A stretch of 64,000 nucleotides of DNA, taken from assembly GCF_018320785.1 (NCBI RefSeq), contig NC_054871.1, positions 18,782,339 to 18,846,338 on the forward strand, in the 5' to 3' direction. The translations under genes and the position numbers were made by a program. The notes below the pieces were generated by a model, which was given only the letters and a program-made list of their open reading frames with translations, made no database searches and was not told the DNA's origin. Source of the DNA: Cheilinus undulatus (lineage: Eukaryota > Chordata > Actinopteri > Labriformes > Labridae). Positions 15,601 through 28,799 of the stretch are shown here, piece by piece; positions within the stretch are counted from its first letter, which is position 1; the number at the start of each line of letters is the position of its first letter.

Positions 15601-16379
15601 TGAAATTTCCTGGCATTGTCTGGATGGGGTTCATGTGTGAAAGGTGATTTTAGAAAACATCAGGATGTGAATGTCCTTAAATGATCTACAAACAGCAGGA
15701 GTTTGTGGCTGAAAAGGTTGAAAACTTCCACATGGAGCTCTTTATGAATGGATGCTGATGACATTAAATCAGTCAGATCTCCTCACTCTGATATTCAGCT
15801 AATTTGATCCACTGCAAATTACTTTTGCGTTGCCCATGTCATATTTTCTACTTTAATGTGTTGTCTTTTAGCCTTATAATCAGACTAGACTGAAAATATT
15901 TTAATTATGCTCCCATGTTTGACATCATATGCATATTAACCAATTTCCTGTTGGAAGGGAAGTTGTTTTGCTCCATCCAGCCAGTGGTGATGAATCATTC
16001 TCTTTCAGATTGCTATTTCTGATCAACTCAAAACAGCAAATAACTGTACTTATTTATGTCTTGGTTTTTCTGTGATTGTTGCTCCGAGATGCTGAAACCG
16101 CAGTCTTGAAAACAACAGAATAACAAATCAAAAATGTGGGCAGCGGTTCACAGAGCTGAAACCAAACGTAAACTTCCAAACAAAGAACTTCCTTTTCTTC
16201 TTTCCTGGAACTCATTTTTCCCTCCAAAGGCTCATTTATGCTCTATGTTGGATAAGGATACAGATGAAGCCCTCCTTTTGTGCACTGTGTTCATTTTGTC
16301 TGTATTTCTCTGGAAGCTTATGGAAATGTCGCAATACCACTCTAACTTGTGGGGGCAGTGTTGAGCAGGGTAGTCCGCA

Positions 16380-17150
16380 GTTAAAGCCAGACTAGCAAAA
16401 ACACCATGAAGAAGAATATTTGGAAACTGTTAATTACTGACAGCAGGTGTTTCCATCAGATGTGTTGGTAGGTGTATAAAATCAAGCATCCAGACATGCA
16501 GTCTCCATTTACAAGCTCAGTGACTTCAAGCATGGTACTGTGATGAATGCCACCTTTGCAATAAGATGGTTTGTGAAATTTCATCCCTGCTGGATATTCA
16601 AGTCAACTGTAAGTGATATTATTAGAAAGTGGAAGTGTTTAGGAACAACAGCAATCAAATAAAATTGCAGAGTAGGGTCAAGGACTGCTTAGGCACATGG
16701 TGCGCTGCTCTGCTGATTCCATAGCTGAAGACTTCTGAACTTCCACTGGCCTTAATGTAAGCACAAAACCTGTGTGGTGGGAGCTTCATGGTATTTGTTT
16801 CTATGGCCAAGCAGCGGCATTAAATCCTCACATCACTCATCCAATGCTAAATATTGGACTTTGTGATATAAAGCACTGGCACTGGACTATGACACAGTAA
16901 AAATGTGTTCTGTGGAGTGAAGAATCATGCTCTGCTGTTCAGCTGTCAAATGCCAGTAGGATGTTACCTGCCTGACTGTACTGGGTCAACTGTGAAGTTT
17001 AGTGGAGGAGGGATAATGGTATGGGGCTGTTTTCCAGAGTTTGTGCTCAGCCCTTTATCTCCATTGAGGGTTTTTACAGACTCTGTTAGTGTAATGGTCA
17101 AGTGGCTGAATACTTTAGTCCATATAGTGTATCAATGTCTGTAAAGGACA
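16380..17150 (+). mobile_element. Tc1-like transposon relic, heavily decayed
   Basis: A diverged transposase is readable in pieces. The 5' part (gtgacttcaagcatggtact) matches the start of the element inside dpp9 at about 57.05 kb. A helix-turn-helix-like segment follows at 16560-16670, and VKFSGGGIMVWGCF (about 16993-17034) is the conserved core of Tc1/mariner transposases. Several stops and frame changes separate the pieces, so it is inactive. Confidence 0.7.
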
Positions 17151-17486
17151 ATGCTTAACATGGCTGGGGCCGATTGTACCATGTAGTTTCGCTAATAGTA
17201 AGAAAAACTGACCTGGAAAAAACCAACAGAGAACACTAAATAAAGACATTTGCTTTACTTTTCTACAAACAAACCATGTAACTTTGGTTATACTTTGGCA
17301 CACCACACAGTTCCTCCACCTGTATCGTGCTCATCAGCTGTTTGGGCATGAGGGCTTTGAAAGAGACAACCAAACAAGCAAATAAGTCATTCTCTCACTT
17401 CTATAACACAATAATATTCCCTTAACATTGGCAATGTGTTTAAACTCTGCTCCTTAAAAACAGCCCTCCACAACATGCATTCACTG

Positions 17487-17690
17487 AACAGTAAACCACT
17501 GTTTTGGTTTCATGGATTATTCTCACATAATGAGGGAGAAAAGCAGTTAAAATGTACTTCCTGGTTCGCGCTGCGATCAATCTCAGAATGCAATGCAAGT
17601 AGCTTGCAGCATTAACCAGGCCACTTTTAACAGCTTTTCTCCCCCATTATGTGAAATTCATCCATGAAACCAAAACAGTGGTTTGCTGTT
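17487..17690. mobile_element. Palindromic MITE, hairpin element
   Basis: Two arms of about 58-65 bases are near-perfect inverse copies. The left arm is aaaccactgttttggtttca (17493-17512) continuing to gagggagaaaagcagttaaa. The right arm, read in reverse, has the same order with few mismatches. The loop is about 80 bases and non-coding. A relative is present at 3161-3512. Confidence 0.7.
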
Positions 17691-17699
17691 TTGTAAATA

Positions 17700-19334
17700 C
17701 ACTCCATGGAGAGCAGTTTATAACAGAAGAGCCTTCAGTTAAAAATAAACAGTGGAGCTGAGCAATGCATCTCTACTCATCCTCTTTTTTCTTACTGTTT
17801 TGATTGAGAGCCACCAGTGGTAGAATTGACATTCTGTGTGTTTAAGGGAAGTACCACCTTCTTCATTTGCATCCGAATTGAAATTGCATTTAAAGTTGTC
17901 ATTCTGACAAGATTCAAGGTGAACCACAGATATGACTAGACATGGATGATTTCTGGAATAGCAACAATACTGTGTATTTCTTTTAATAAACAATGAAGTT
18001 AGCATCTGTTTGCAGCTTACACAGCGTTACACAGTTTGAATCCTTGCAGCAGAAGCATTTAGTCAGCTGAGTCTGAGGCGGCCTCATGCCTAACGGCGGT
18101 CTGCCCCTCCCTGAAACAAAGCAAGCCTCTCAAATCAAGTTTTCCCCCAATTACTCTGTTTCCAGCTCTGACGTCACGATGCATTTCAGACCAAACACAC
18201 CTTGTTTTCCCACCAACTCTCCAGGCCTGTTCCCAAAACATGACAAACTGAACCTTTGTGGAGGCTGCTTTTTAAAAGCAGCCCAAACACCACCACGCTT
18301 TTTCTCTTTCAGCTTGTTTTTCATCTTCATAGTACGTATTCATCCTTCTTTTCAGTTCTCCAACCAGCTTGTTTGTGTTTTGTAGCTGAAAAAAGATCTC
18401 AAATAAACCAGCTAAAAGCATCTTTAAACCTCTCTCACAGTTGACCTACATATCTGCTCCACAGATTTCTGAGACTGTGACCCATTTGTCTCTTTCACAC
18501 AGTAGCGACTGTAGCCTCCAGATGTTCGATTCTCATAACTACAGTACACGAGCAGATGCCAGCCGCTGCTTTCTGCCCAGAAACAACTGAAATATATGTC
18601 TCCTATCATGTTATTTCCTTGACTGGTGGGAATTATACCAGTTCAGCTCCTCTCTGATGGAGGGGGTTGGGGTAATGACAAGGCGCTGGCTGTACGTGGG
18701 TCTTTAGAACACTTTGAAATGTCTCCCAAAGCTGCTGTAACACACCTCCATCCACATTTATCTGCTCCTGTGGAAAATACATGTTTGTAGGCCCTAATTC
18801 AGTTTTCCATCTCGCTCTGATTTAGTTACCCTCTCAGATTCAGGCTCTTAGAGTCTTACAGAGGCAATTTGATGTCTGCATGGCATTATGAAACTCAATT
18901 TGACATATCAATCCATCCATCTGAGACCAGAAGACAATCTGATAAGTAATACACCCGAAGAAAACTTCTTTTATAATGTTTGGCCTTTTCAGTCCTCTTG
19001 TTGACTTGTCTGTCTTAATTACATTTGTTTTGGCCTTTCAGTTTATTTTCCAATGCAATTCACTCCAATTTTGTAATTGTTTCTGATCACTTTTAAGGAG
19101 AAAATAAACAAACTACAGGAACACACGGACAAAGTCAGACTAAAGGATAACAGCATTTTGTGTTTTTGTAGCCAATTTATTGAAGACACCATGTTGGGTT
19201 GCAGTCATACCAACCATGGCAGGAGGATTTTGAGGATTTATTTCCAAGGATAAATGGTTAGGTGTGTGTGGAGAACACAACAGTCTTCTACATCCTCACG
19301 CACCTGGAGAGAACATTGCTGGAAGAATGCCATT
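17700..19334. other. Non-coding stretch
   Basis: No gene recognised. A CRE-like tgacgtca lies at 18170-18177 in a moderately GC-rich patch (18080-18260). Two overlapping short frames on either strand there show no domain. Confidence 0.45.
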
Positions 19335-19690
19335 AAGGTCTTTGACACACCATTAGGAGTCAAGCTTGATGGCATCTCTTTTGTCTGGGCATTTTCACCC
19401 CTGATAACACGCCTAGAGACCAGCCGGTTGTTTACAGGCCCCTTGGAGATCTACATCAAGACCAGAGGCTCATGGCAACCCTACTACCCATCCAGAAAGT
19501 ACCCTAGGCCATGCTTACTTGCCACATCCCCCACTTTGACCTGAGGGTGTGGATTTTGTTATATTTCAACAGATTATTTTCCAAGTGTCCCTGGTAATAT
19601 GCAAAGACATCCAGTGCATGACTGGGGTGTCGTCAATCCTCCCTCCTGCCTGACGGGACCCTCAGGCAGCTTACTTGCCAGATTCTTACT
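19335..19690 (+). repeat. Interspersed repeat, copy 1 of a nearby pair
   Basis: Shares in order caagct(t/c)gatggcatctct, tttgtc..gc.ttttcac, a ccaccc-type middle, caaccctactacccatc, gtggtaatatgcaa.gacat and ccag.gca with 21750-22240. Divergence is moderate. No open frame is shared and class is unknown. Confidence 0.65.
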
Positions 19691-21749
19691 TCAGCCTCAA
19701 TTTTTCAGCTCAAACATCCCTGAAAGTTCAGCACAGTTCTGTAGATTTAGAAATTTTGCAACTTGTTGTATAAATTGTTAACAAGTCTTTAAATTGTCTA
19801 TGCTGCATTGAGATAAAACCTGGTAGAAAAAAGACGGGCAAACTTAATACAAAAGACATCTGTGATCATCTGGGAACTGAACTATTGTAACCTCGTTCAG
19901 ACTTTACATGCAACATCACAGGGCAGGAGGGAAGCACAAACAATGAAAAAATCTGAACCCATCACAGAAAGTTTTAGTGCAGCCACAGACTCAAACAAAA
20001 CTTTTATTGTCTGAGCCAAAAAATATGAAACTGGGTTCGTATGGTTCATAGAATCACAGTGACTAGCAGTGTTTCCAAAAACAGTCGCGGTTTGGTTCTT
20101 CCAGAGAGAAGCGGTCAGTTCAGGCAAAGCACAATTTGACCTTTTGGTGCTCTAACCAAAACAGTCCTGTCTGATTCAAAACCAGTCGACCATCTGACCA
20201 CCCAAAAGTCCTTATAAGAACATTTATCACGGCTCTTTATCATAGTCAGTGTAAATAAATACTGCCAATCTGGCCCAGTGTGTGGTCAGTTTGGTGTTTT
20301 CCCACCCTGATGTTTTTTAATGGAGTTTGATTTATGCCACTGTCCTGTCTATGCCAGTACTTGAGTTAATGTGGGTATTTTTAGCCTTTGTCTTTTTTTC
20401 ATCCAGAGTTTCTCCGGCTGCTGGTGCAAAGTCTGTGTGACCAATCTGGTTGTATGTGCATTTCTTCATATGTCAACAAATCATGAAAAATATCAAAAAA
20501 GGAATGACTCATAGCAAAGAATTTTCTTGAGTAATGATAAGCACCTGCTTAGAGGTAGTTTCATCCATTAAAGTTGAACTAATGTTGTTTATTTGGTTTA
20601 TTATTGGAGCACTACATGGGTATAAATCCACATCTTAAAATAGTCCACAAAGAAACACCCTATTTTCTCTTGTTTGGACAACAACTGTAGGCAAATGCTG
20701 TTCCCAGCTGTTTTGAGAAACCTTTAAGCCATTTTCTAATTAAACAACATATTTGATATCTATTTTTACGATTTTTAAATGAGAACCATCAGGCAGATTA
20801 AAGAATAAATGTCTAATGCACTGCTTGTTTAGACAATAACAGGAAATTTCCAGGCCTATCCTGGAACAACCTTTAAAGTCTGCTGAGATCAGCGCTCCAC
20901 TTTAAAGAGCGTCAGAGCTTAAGATAAGACATCTGAGCTCCAAGCAAGAGATGGCTGTAGATAAAGTGACGACCTTTAGCTAATTTCCTGTTTCATTAAG
21001 ACAATAGCACAGCTGGTCTGTGAAGCGTTTGGTCTATGTTCCTCATTACTCTTACTCTCCCTTATTATCTTCAGATATAATGAAGATTACAGTCAGATCT
21101 TCACTTTAGCTGTGAAAGGATGTTCTCTGTAGCCGCAAACACAATTTTTAAAACGGAAATATTTATTTTCTCCTGCAAAGATCCAGTTTGACGTCAGTTT
21201 TAATGTAAGAATCTAATTTTATTATCCAGTCAAAATGATAACATTTGTCAAAAAGAGGAGTCACAGATGACTGAATCTATTATGATGCCAAAAGGAGGGA
21301 CTTCATAGTAAATAACGACACAGAGAACCAAAAAACAAAATTCCAAACTAAAGTAAATCGAATTAGAGTTAAAAAATTAGATGCGAAAAATCATAAATCC
21401 CTCATTTTGAAAGAGTTTTGAAGCATGTGACTGTAAATCTTTAAATTTAAAACCAGCGTAAAATCAGAGTAAAAAACTTCCAAAAGTTAAGTTACATAAG
21501 TCGAACCACACAGAATAATCATCCAATCTTTTTGTTTTACACTAAAATACTATTACACTTCCTGTTAGTCACATTCAGCCCTGTTTGTCTGCCCAAAGAA
21601 GCTCTTGAGACACTGATGTAAGATAACTGTTACAAGAAACAAAAAGAAAAATCTTTCAGTCATGTGCATAAGATTTAGGGGTGTGAGCTTAAGATTCAGG
21701 GGCTGGGGATGGGGGAAAGGCAGCCAGAGTCAAGCTGCACCTCGGCAGC

Positions 21750-22240
21750 AAAGGTCAAGCTCGATGGCATTTCTTTTGTCCAGGCCTTTTCACTCCTGGT
21801 GATACACCCAGAGACAGTCCGTGGTTTTTAGGCCCCTGGGACATCCACAGCACACACAGAAAGCAAAAATAGAGCCCACTCCAACAATAAAACATCTTTA
21901 AGTGCACAACAGAAAAGAGACTTACAAAACTGAGAAGTCCGCACACAAAAAATGTCCATTGAAGTGTTGGCCCCTGCCTTGCCTGGAAATACAACTACTT
22001 AAAAGGTTATTTTTTGACTGCTAATTCCTCAGTTTTGTACATCCACACAGCACAAACAGGGGCTAGCAGCAACCCTACTACCCACTCGGATGGTACTCTG
22101 GGTCATGCTCACTCGCCACGTCCACCCCTCACTCTGTCCTAATGATGTCAACTTTATTTATCAACAGATTTTTTCCCCATCCACCTGGTAATATGCAAGG
22201 ACATCCAGAGCACAACCTGGGTTGTGTCATAAACATGCCA
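21750..22240 (+). repeat. Interspersed repeat, copy 2, carrying an extra ~180-bp insert
   Basis: Same element and orientation as 19335-19690, 2.4 kb away. Between acatccacagcacacaca (about 21841) and acatccacacagcacaaaca (about 22040) lies sequence absent from copy 1. The flanking acatccacacagca motif is duplicated on both sides, as expected for an insertion or local duplication. Confidence 0.6.
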
Positions 22241-22847
22241 AAGTTCTGTACAGTACTGTAAATAAATAAATTGTGTTTTGTTTTATTCTACCTCATAGCT
22301 TAAAAAACAACCAACAAACAAAGAAAAAAGAAACCCTACTTGCTACCTCCCATCTCCTTCTCTTAAACACACTGAACAGCCTCTCCTGAAAAGCCTCTCC
22401 AACTCTGGTATGAAGCTAAGAGTGGTAATTTCCATGTGCAAAGCCTGCTTGCCTGTTAATTATGAGGAAAGTCTGCTGCTATCAGATTCCTCAAAGCCCC
22501 CACACTTACAACTAATTGCAGCCTTAGAAAAAAAGATCCTTAACCTAAAAAGTAAACATACCACAGAGACTTTCTATACATCAGTGAATAAACATGTTTA
22601 AACCTTTAAAACCTATCCACTCCACAGTGAAGTGATTTTTGAACAAATAACAACAACAGGTTAAAGGGCTCCATCATCCTCTGCAAATGTCAGACTACTT
22701 CTGCACAGTCTTGTCTTTTATTTGAACCCAGCTACAGAGGCCTCCTGTAGGGAAGGAGGAAATCAGAACCAAATGCCAAGTGCCTAAAAGTTCACAATTC
22801 AAATACTCAAGCAAAAAGACAGAGGTGCCATCAGCTCTATGAAGCTA

Positions 22848-23751
22848 CAGAGGTGGAAAAAGTAAACAACTGTAGTCAAGTAAAAGTACAGTTACTGGAC
22901 TATAAATCTGCTCAAGTAAAAGTAAAGAGAATTTCATTTAAAGTTTACTTTGATTACCAAGTCCTGAGCTACTGAGCTGTACATTAAAACCTAATCTTTT
23001 CTTATTGGCAAGAACAACAAGAGAATAGATCTCCAGCCAGGGTTGTTTAGATAAAGTCACACCTCTAAGTAAAATACACCGAAAAACTTAGTGTTAATTT
23101 AACCTATATAGAGTTTTACTTCACACTTTTAGTGTGTCTTTGTTGATCAACATTACATCTAGTTAAACTACATATTTAAAGTGCTAATTTTACAGTACGA
23201 CAGAGCTGCAGCAAGAACAAAGCGGAGAGTCAACCTCACTGAAGGGCAACAAAAACTTACGTGCTTTGCATCCTTAAGGAGCACCCAAATTCACAGGCGG
23301 GAACTCTAACTCAGTGGATAACTTCACGCATGGTGCAAATGTGTCTAACAACAAAAAACACTAGAAACATGACCAAAAGGACCCCAGCAGGGATCACTGT
23401 ACAACAGCCAACATATAAATATATATAAAACACAGCAAAACACTCTGCCCAAATGCATAACTGGGGACTCTGCCCAACCATCCCCCCAGATTTGAAATTA
23501 TAATGGGCAGAGCTTAGATGAATTGGCTCAACAGAGTTTAACTAACACTAGTGGATCAACACTGTGTAACTCCGAAACTGAAGACCATTTCACTCAGGAT
23601 CGTTCTCTCGCTAGTACCTAAATAAAAGTACAGTTACTCTAGTAGAAGTAAAAGTACTGATTTCAAAGTGTACTCAATAAAGTACAAGTGCCCAAAAAAC
23701 TACCCAATTACATTAATTTGAGTACATTTAATTAGTTACTTTCCACCTCTG
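22848..23751. mobile_element. hAT-like non-autonomous transposon
   Basis: Left end cagaggtggaaaaagt at 22848; right end actttccacctctg at 23738-23751, its inverse. Both sub-terminal regions carry many aagtaaaagtac repeats, typical of fish hAT MITEs. The 904-bp interior has no transposase frame and may contain a second nested element at about 23040-23580. An 8-bp target duplication could not be read clearly. Confidence 0.65.
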
Positions 23752-24689
23752 AGGGTGATGGCGAGGGGCAAAGGATGGATCAGACAACAAGGGACCTTCA
23801 CCTGCTTCATGTCCCACAAAATCCAAGACAAAACAAGGCATAGTAGTTTAAATTGCAGCATGAAGTTTCCTTTCTTGTGTTTAAAAATTATTTGCCTTAA
23901 CAAACATGTTGTGCAAAAAGAAAGCAGGTGTACTGTGTGTCTGAAAAAGATGCCAACGCTGAGGAGGTGTGGGTATTCAGTGGCCCAGGATGAGGATATT
24001 TATTGTTTGTGAACGTACTCATGTTGATGTTTCTGACCGTACTTCTCTGTCAGTCTGACACTAGTGAGGCCAACAACTCTCTCCCGTCTCTCTGCATCAT
24101 GTCACTGAGTTAGTGACAGCCTTGGAGCACTATAAACAGTTCAGACCTCTCGTAATAGAGCTAAAAATATAATGGTATGTAGTATTTTATCAAGCTGCAG
24201 CTCTTGTGTGAGGGGACAGGCCCAAACTGGATCTGGATTTATTTCAAAGATCTGCTCTTTCTGTCCTGTAAACAGGAAAAAAACACCTGATATAGGATCA
24301 AAGTGTGTAAGATAGAGGAAATTTAAGGACAGACAGGTATCAGAGCGTAACACTGCCCCTGTTCACCTCTCACTAAATTTACAGACTGTCTATTTTAAGG
24401 CGACAGCAGTAAGTCAAAACTCAGGCTCCTGTTGCAGTAGACAGTTTCCCCTGAGAGAGCCTCAGAAACTCGTCAAGAGATTAACACTGATTTAAATGAC
24501 GTCTCTGAGCATCGCCTCAGCTCTGTATGCAGATACTGTAGCAATATGGACACATTTAGTTAATTTGTCTTTGCCTCAGAGTAACTAGATATGTACAATC
24601 TTATCAGCAGTGTTGCAAGTAATAGCTGGAAAATCAAAATTAGATTTGCACACATTCGCTTGTATCATGATAAAACATGAAATAATATA

Positions 24690-25000
24690 GTTGATTACAT
24701 TCATTTTATTCTCATTAATCTAAACTTGGTAATTCATAATGGCAATGTGAAAACAGAATTATAAATTATTTTTGCAAATTTATTAAAAGTAAAAAAAAAA
24801 AAAATCTTACTGACATCAGCATCCAGACCTTTTGACAAAATACTTGAAATTTAGCTCAGGTTCCCTCCATTTCTCTTGGTCTTTGCTGAGATGTTTCTAC
24901 ACCTTGATTGGAGCCCACCTGTGGTAAATAAATTGTTTGGACATGATTTGGAAAGGTACACACCTCTCTATAGAGGGCTTCACAGCTAAGAAAGGGGTCT
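24690..25000 (+). mobile_element. Tc1-like element fragment
   Basis: The stretch gcaaatttattaaaagta ... catccagaccttttgacaa ... ttgattggagcccacctgtg ... acatgatttggaaaggtaca is characteristic of the sub-terminal region of an abundant fish Tc1 family. There is no transposase; the element is truncated on the right where another repeat begins. Confidence 0.55.
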
Positions 25001-25004
25001 GGAT

Positions 25005-25235
25005 CATTACCTCCACCAAGGAGGTTATGTGATCGGCAGGGTTTGTTAGTTTGTTTGTTTGTTAGCAACATAACTTAAAAAGTTATGGATGGATTTTGAT
25101 GAAATTTTCAGGCAATGTCAGAAATGGCATAAGGAAGAACTGGTCAGATTTTGGGAGTGATCTGGATCACTGTCTGGATCCAGGAATTTTTTAAAGGATT
25201 CTTTACTATTGGGAGATAGGGCTAACGGCGGAGGT
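25005..25235 (+). repeat. Interspersed repeat, copy 1 (opposite-orientation copy at 60.3 kb)
   Basis: Begins tacctccaccaaggaggtta and runs through a (gttt)n stretch, gatgaaattttcaggcaatg, gatctggatcactgtctgga and gggagatagggctaacggcg. The same blocks occur in reverse order and complement at 60315-60556. Confidence 0.7.
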
Positions 25236-25239
25236 CTGC

Positions 25240-27300
25240 ACTCTCCAAGTGCTTTTCTAGTTTCTGAATGCACTGTACAGGTAGAGGGGGCTCCAATGAT
25301 AAAAAGGTTGAAGAACACTGGTTTAGATGGCATCTTTACTTCAATCTGCTCATTACAAAACTACCTATGATTTCCGTTTCAGTTTACAGGAAGAGGCTAA
25401 AATGAAAGCTAAACCACATGAGTAACTTTCCTTTAAACGCTTTTTCTTCTAGTCTTCTATCTTATTAGTCAGCCATCCTTTCTTGGTCTAGTTGCTTTCC
25501 TGTTGCATTTTTTATGTCCTACATAATCAATAAATGGTCTCCACACATGATCAGATATTCCAGTTTTCCTTCTGCAGCACTGTGCCAAGAAGCAATATTT
25601 TCCCTCTGAGTTCCTCATCCTGTACAAGTAAAGCCTGACCCACTGCAGAGGTAGATGATTTCAACCACTATCATGTTTCTAGAGGTTATTAACAGGCCTG
25701 TGATAACACCTGCATCTATACAGGTGCCGCTTTTTTCATGTTGTCATTACTTGACACGAAAGTTGAACTTTAACGTCACAAGTCATGCAGAAACAAAGTC
25801 CCAACAAGGAGCAGCCTGTACTCATTTTTCAATTTTAGAAATTGTGGCTTATTTAAACAAACCAAATCACACTGAATGATTCACAAGAACAATGTTGAAA
25901 TGATTATGGTCCACATCTGCGTGGAAACTATGGTTAACAAAGAGAATTTAGTGGTTATAGAACATAAACTTTGGTAAACCCTTCTTTTACTGAGTATAGG
26001 GAAGTGAAAAACTCCAGCTATGCAACGTACAAGCCTTCGCCATCTCCATTTACACTGCCAGCTCATCAATGTTATGTTTCATGAACTCTACAAGTTTCTC
26101 CCAAAGGTGGAGAGACTTCCGCTGTGACCATATTTCACTCTCTTTTGCAGGTCATGTACAGCTGTTTGTTTTGAATCAGATCACTTTAACCATCATACTT
26201 AAAGGCAGCTTCTACAAATATCTGCATATGAACTTTGATGAAAGACAGCAGTGTGACCAGAAGCAGCGTGGACACATCTGCTGAGGTCAGCCTCGCAGAT
26301 ACTGACTCAACATCTGAACATCCAACACCACAGACTGAAGACTTGGAGAGATGATGCACGGTAATGACAGACAAGAAACCAGCCGGGGGTGGGGCGGGGG
26401 GGTTCAACACTTCTGGCAAAAGTGGAGGACAAGGGGGGATTTCCATTCCATGGCGCAGCCTCACTGACAACAGAAATCTCTCTTTATGTAGTTTTCATCC
26501 AATAACAAGCTGACTTTATTATGACGCATTTCCAAGATAGACAGGGAATAACAGAGTGAGGGCAAAAAATTAAAAATAACCCTCCAAAAAGCTGTTTTTA
26601 TTGTTTTGTTTGTTTTTGTTTTTGTTTTTGTTTTTGTTTTTCGTGTGGAAAGCCTTTATCTGAGATCCAGAATCACAACACCTGGCCCAAATCTGCTGGA
26701 AAGACATCTCACATTTCAAGAACAATAAAATTGTAATCTAAACATTAAAGCACAGTTTAATTCAATTACAAGTACAGAAATGCATCTATCTATTTAGGGC
26801 ATAAAAAAGAAAATATAGCAAGTTAATAGTTGATTCTTTCACGTTTGTACAAATCTGTAAGTCAGCTTTGACCCATCAATAATTTATCTTAATAACAAAT
26901 GTGACTTATTTGCAGAAAGAAAACTCTTCAAAAGAAATAAGTCAAACTTAGAGCCCTATATACACTTTAAAAACAAAACTGGTACTGTTATAAGTTGCTG
27001 CATCATTTGTGCAAATTTAAATTATTATTAAAAGAGTAATGCAATCTTCCATGAACTGTAAAAGTTTTTCACTTTTGTGCGTCAAAATCTAAAACTCTTC
27101 AGCCAACATTTAAACGAACTTTATATATAAAAAATTATACATGTCTTTTTTGCTGTGACAACATTAGGCGTTGTTTAATCAATTAAACACTATAAATCAG
27201 TTAGGTTATGTCTAAAGCACACGCAGTAAACAGTTTTGCAGAGCCGATCAGTCTGACAAGAACCAGCTAATCGATAGATGCGTAGATCAGTATCATATGG
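25240..27300. other. Non-coding stretch
   Basis: No exon recognised. A G-rich block at 26384-26402 (runs of 5, 4 and 7 G) could form a G-quadruplex. A (tttttg)n tract lies at 26599-26641. The rest is AT-rich with no visible repeat partner. Confidence 0.5.
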
Positions 27301-27319
27301 GTTAATCGATCCCTCGGGC

Positions 27320-27470
27320 TGTTCCTTACCTTCTGGCCTCTCTCCGTCCACTCACTCTCAGGACTGTCATGACTTTCGGAAAAGGTAAGAAAAGTTTAGG
27401 AGGAGAAGAAAAAAAAAAAGGTACTGCCCCGCTGACAGATATGAAGTCAACGAGGATATAAAGCCCGTTT
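27320..27470 (-). promoter_or_regulatory. Candidate distal first exon/promoter (minus strand)
   Basis: On the minus strand ccagaag|gtaagg (exon end at 27330) is a near-consensus splice donor that follows a purine-rich, CpG-containing leader. A TATAAA box on the plus strand (27457-27462) and its reverse complement could serve either strand. Because kank3 is the next minus-strand gene and needs a 5' UTR exon, this is a candidate alternative first exon of kank3. The plus strand also carries ATG...AAAAG|gtaaga at 27369-27384, so direction is uncertain. Confidence 0.3.
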
Positions 27471-28799
27471 CCGGTGTGGATTTCAAAGTAAATCAGTGCA
27501 TGTAGACTTTATTACGTCCTTCGTTTACTCTGTTAGTGCCTTGCATATAAATACTGAACTAATACTACACAAAGACTACCTTATTACTTTATAAATCAAA
27601 ATAACGTTGCATACTGTGTATTCACTGACAATATAAGCAAAGACTTGTGCAGGCCATACAAATGCCTTTTATCCAGGCAATTATTAGTAATGCTGTATAG
27701 AAAAATGTCTGCAAACCAATTTTTTTGCAGTCAAGTTTGAAAATGGCCGGACTTTTACTCATTAAAACAGATGTGACACATTCACTTTCTGTTGTATTTT
27801 TATAAGCATTGAGCCTTCACTATCTTAGGCCTTATGCACCAGTCCAGTCAAGTTTTCCAGCGTATACCTCACAGCTACAGCCACCTACAATCCTCTATTT
27901 TACTTGACAAATTCAGTTGTTTTTTTTTTTTTATTCTAATTATTTTGTTTGTATTACTCAACACCAGTAACAGCTATAGTGAATCTGACAGTTTGGGAAG
28001 ATTCTTCAGAGTGTTGTCTTTCTAAAAACACCTTGTTTGTGCTTGTACTCTAAATGGTTTAAACAGCATTCAATTTAATTTGGGTAATCCTGGATAGGCA
28101 CTTCTTTTTTACTAATTTTACCCATAATATTAAGATGTTAACTGTATTACAATGAGCTGAATAAGATGGAGGAGAAAGGAACAACAGAAAAAAAACAATT
28201 ATTCTAATTGTGTCAGTAAAACCCTACATATATTTGTCATTTCACTGAATATTAAAACCATATGTTGTTTTTTGCCAATCTTACAGTTAAACAGAGAAAT
28301 TTCATGACACAAATACAAAATCAAAAATTTTCTAATGCCGTTTTTTAAAGTCAGGACATAAACTATTAGACTGTTTACAAAAAAGCGTAAATGAAAGGGC
28401 AAAAATGTTAATCACTTATTGAAATTTGGAAAGCTTTTACAGAAAATACGATATATATATTTTTTTTAAATAGATACAAGTATTATAAGGAATTTCGCTT
28501 GGCAGAGTCCCACGAGAGGCTAAGGATAAAAAGGTCATATCTACTCAAATTATATAAATATATATAAGGCAAAAAAAGAAAATGCATGCATAAAACACAT
28601 GTTCATAGTTTGACTAGCTTTATCTTTCTGAAAACTTACAGGGTGAAGGAAACGTAGTTAGACCTTGTGCACATTTGCTATTAAAGATTTACGTGTAAAC
28701 ACAGTATGTTGACCCCTACTGTATGGCTTCAACCTAGGTTTGCATTTATTTTGAAGGAAATCAACACCTCTCATTGAACTTCCTTCTTCACTCTGATGC

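Noticed and set aside
26384..26402. G-quadruplex at the G-rich block
   Set aside because: Only three G-runs are separated by other bases; kept as a note and not as a finding.
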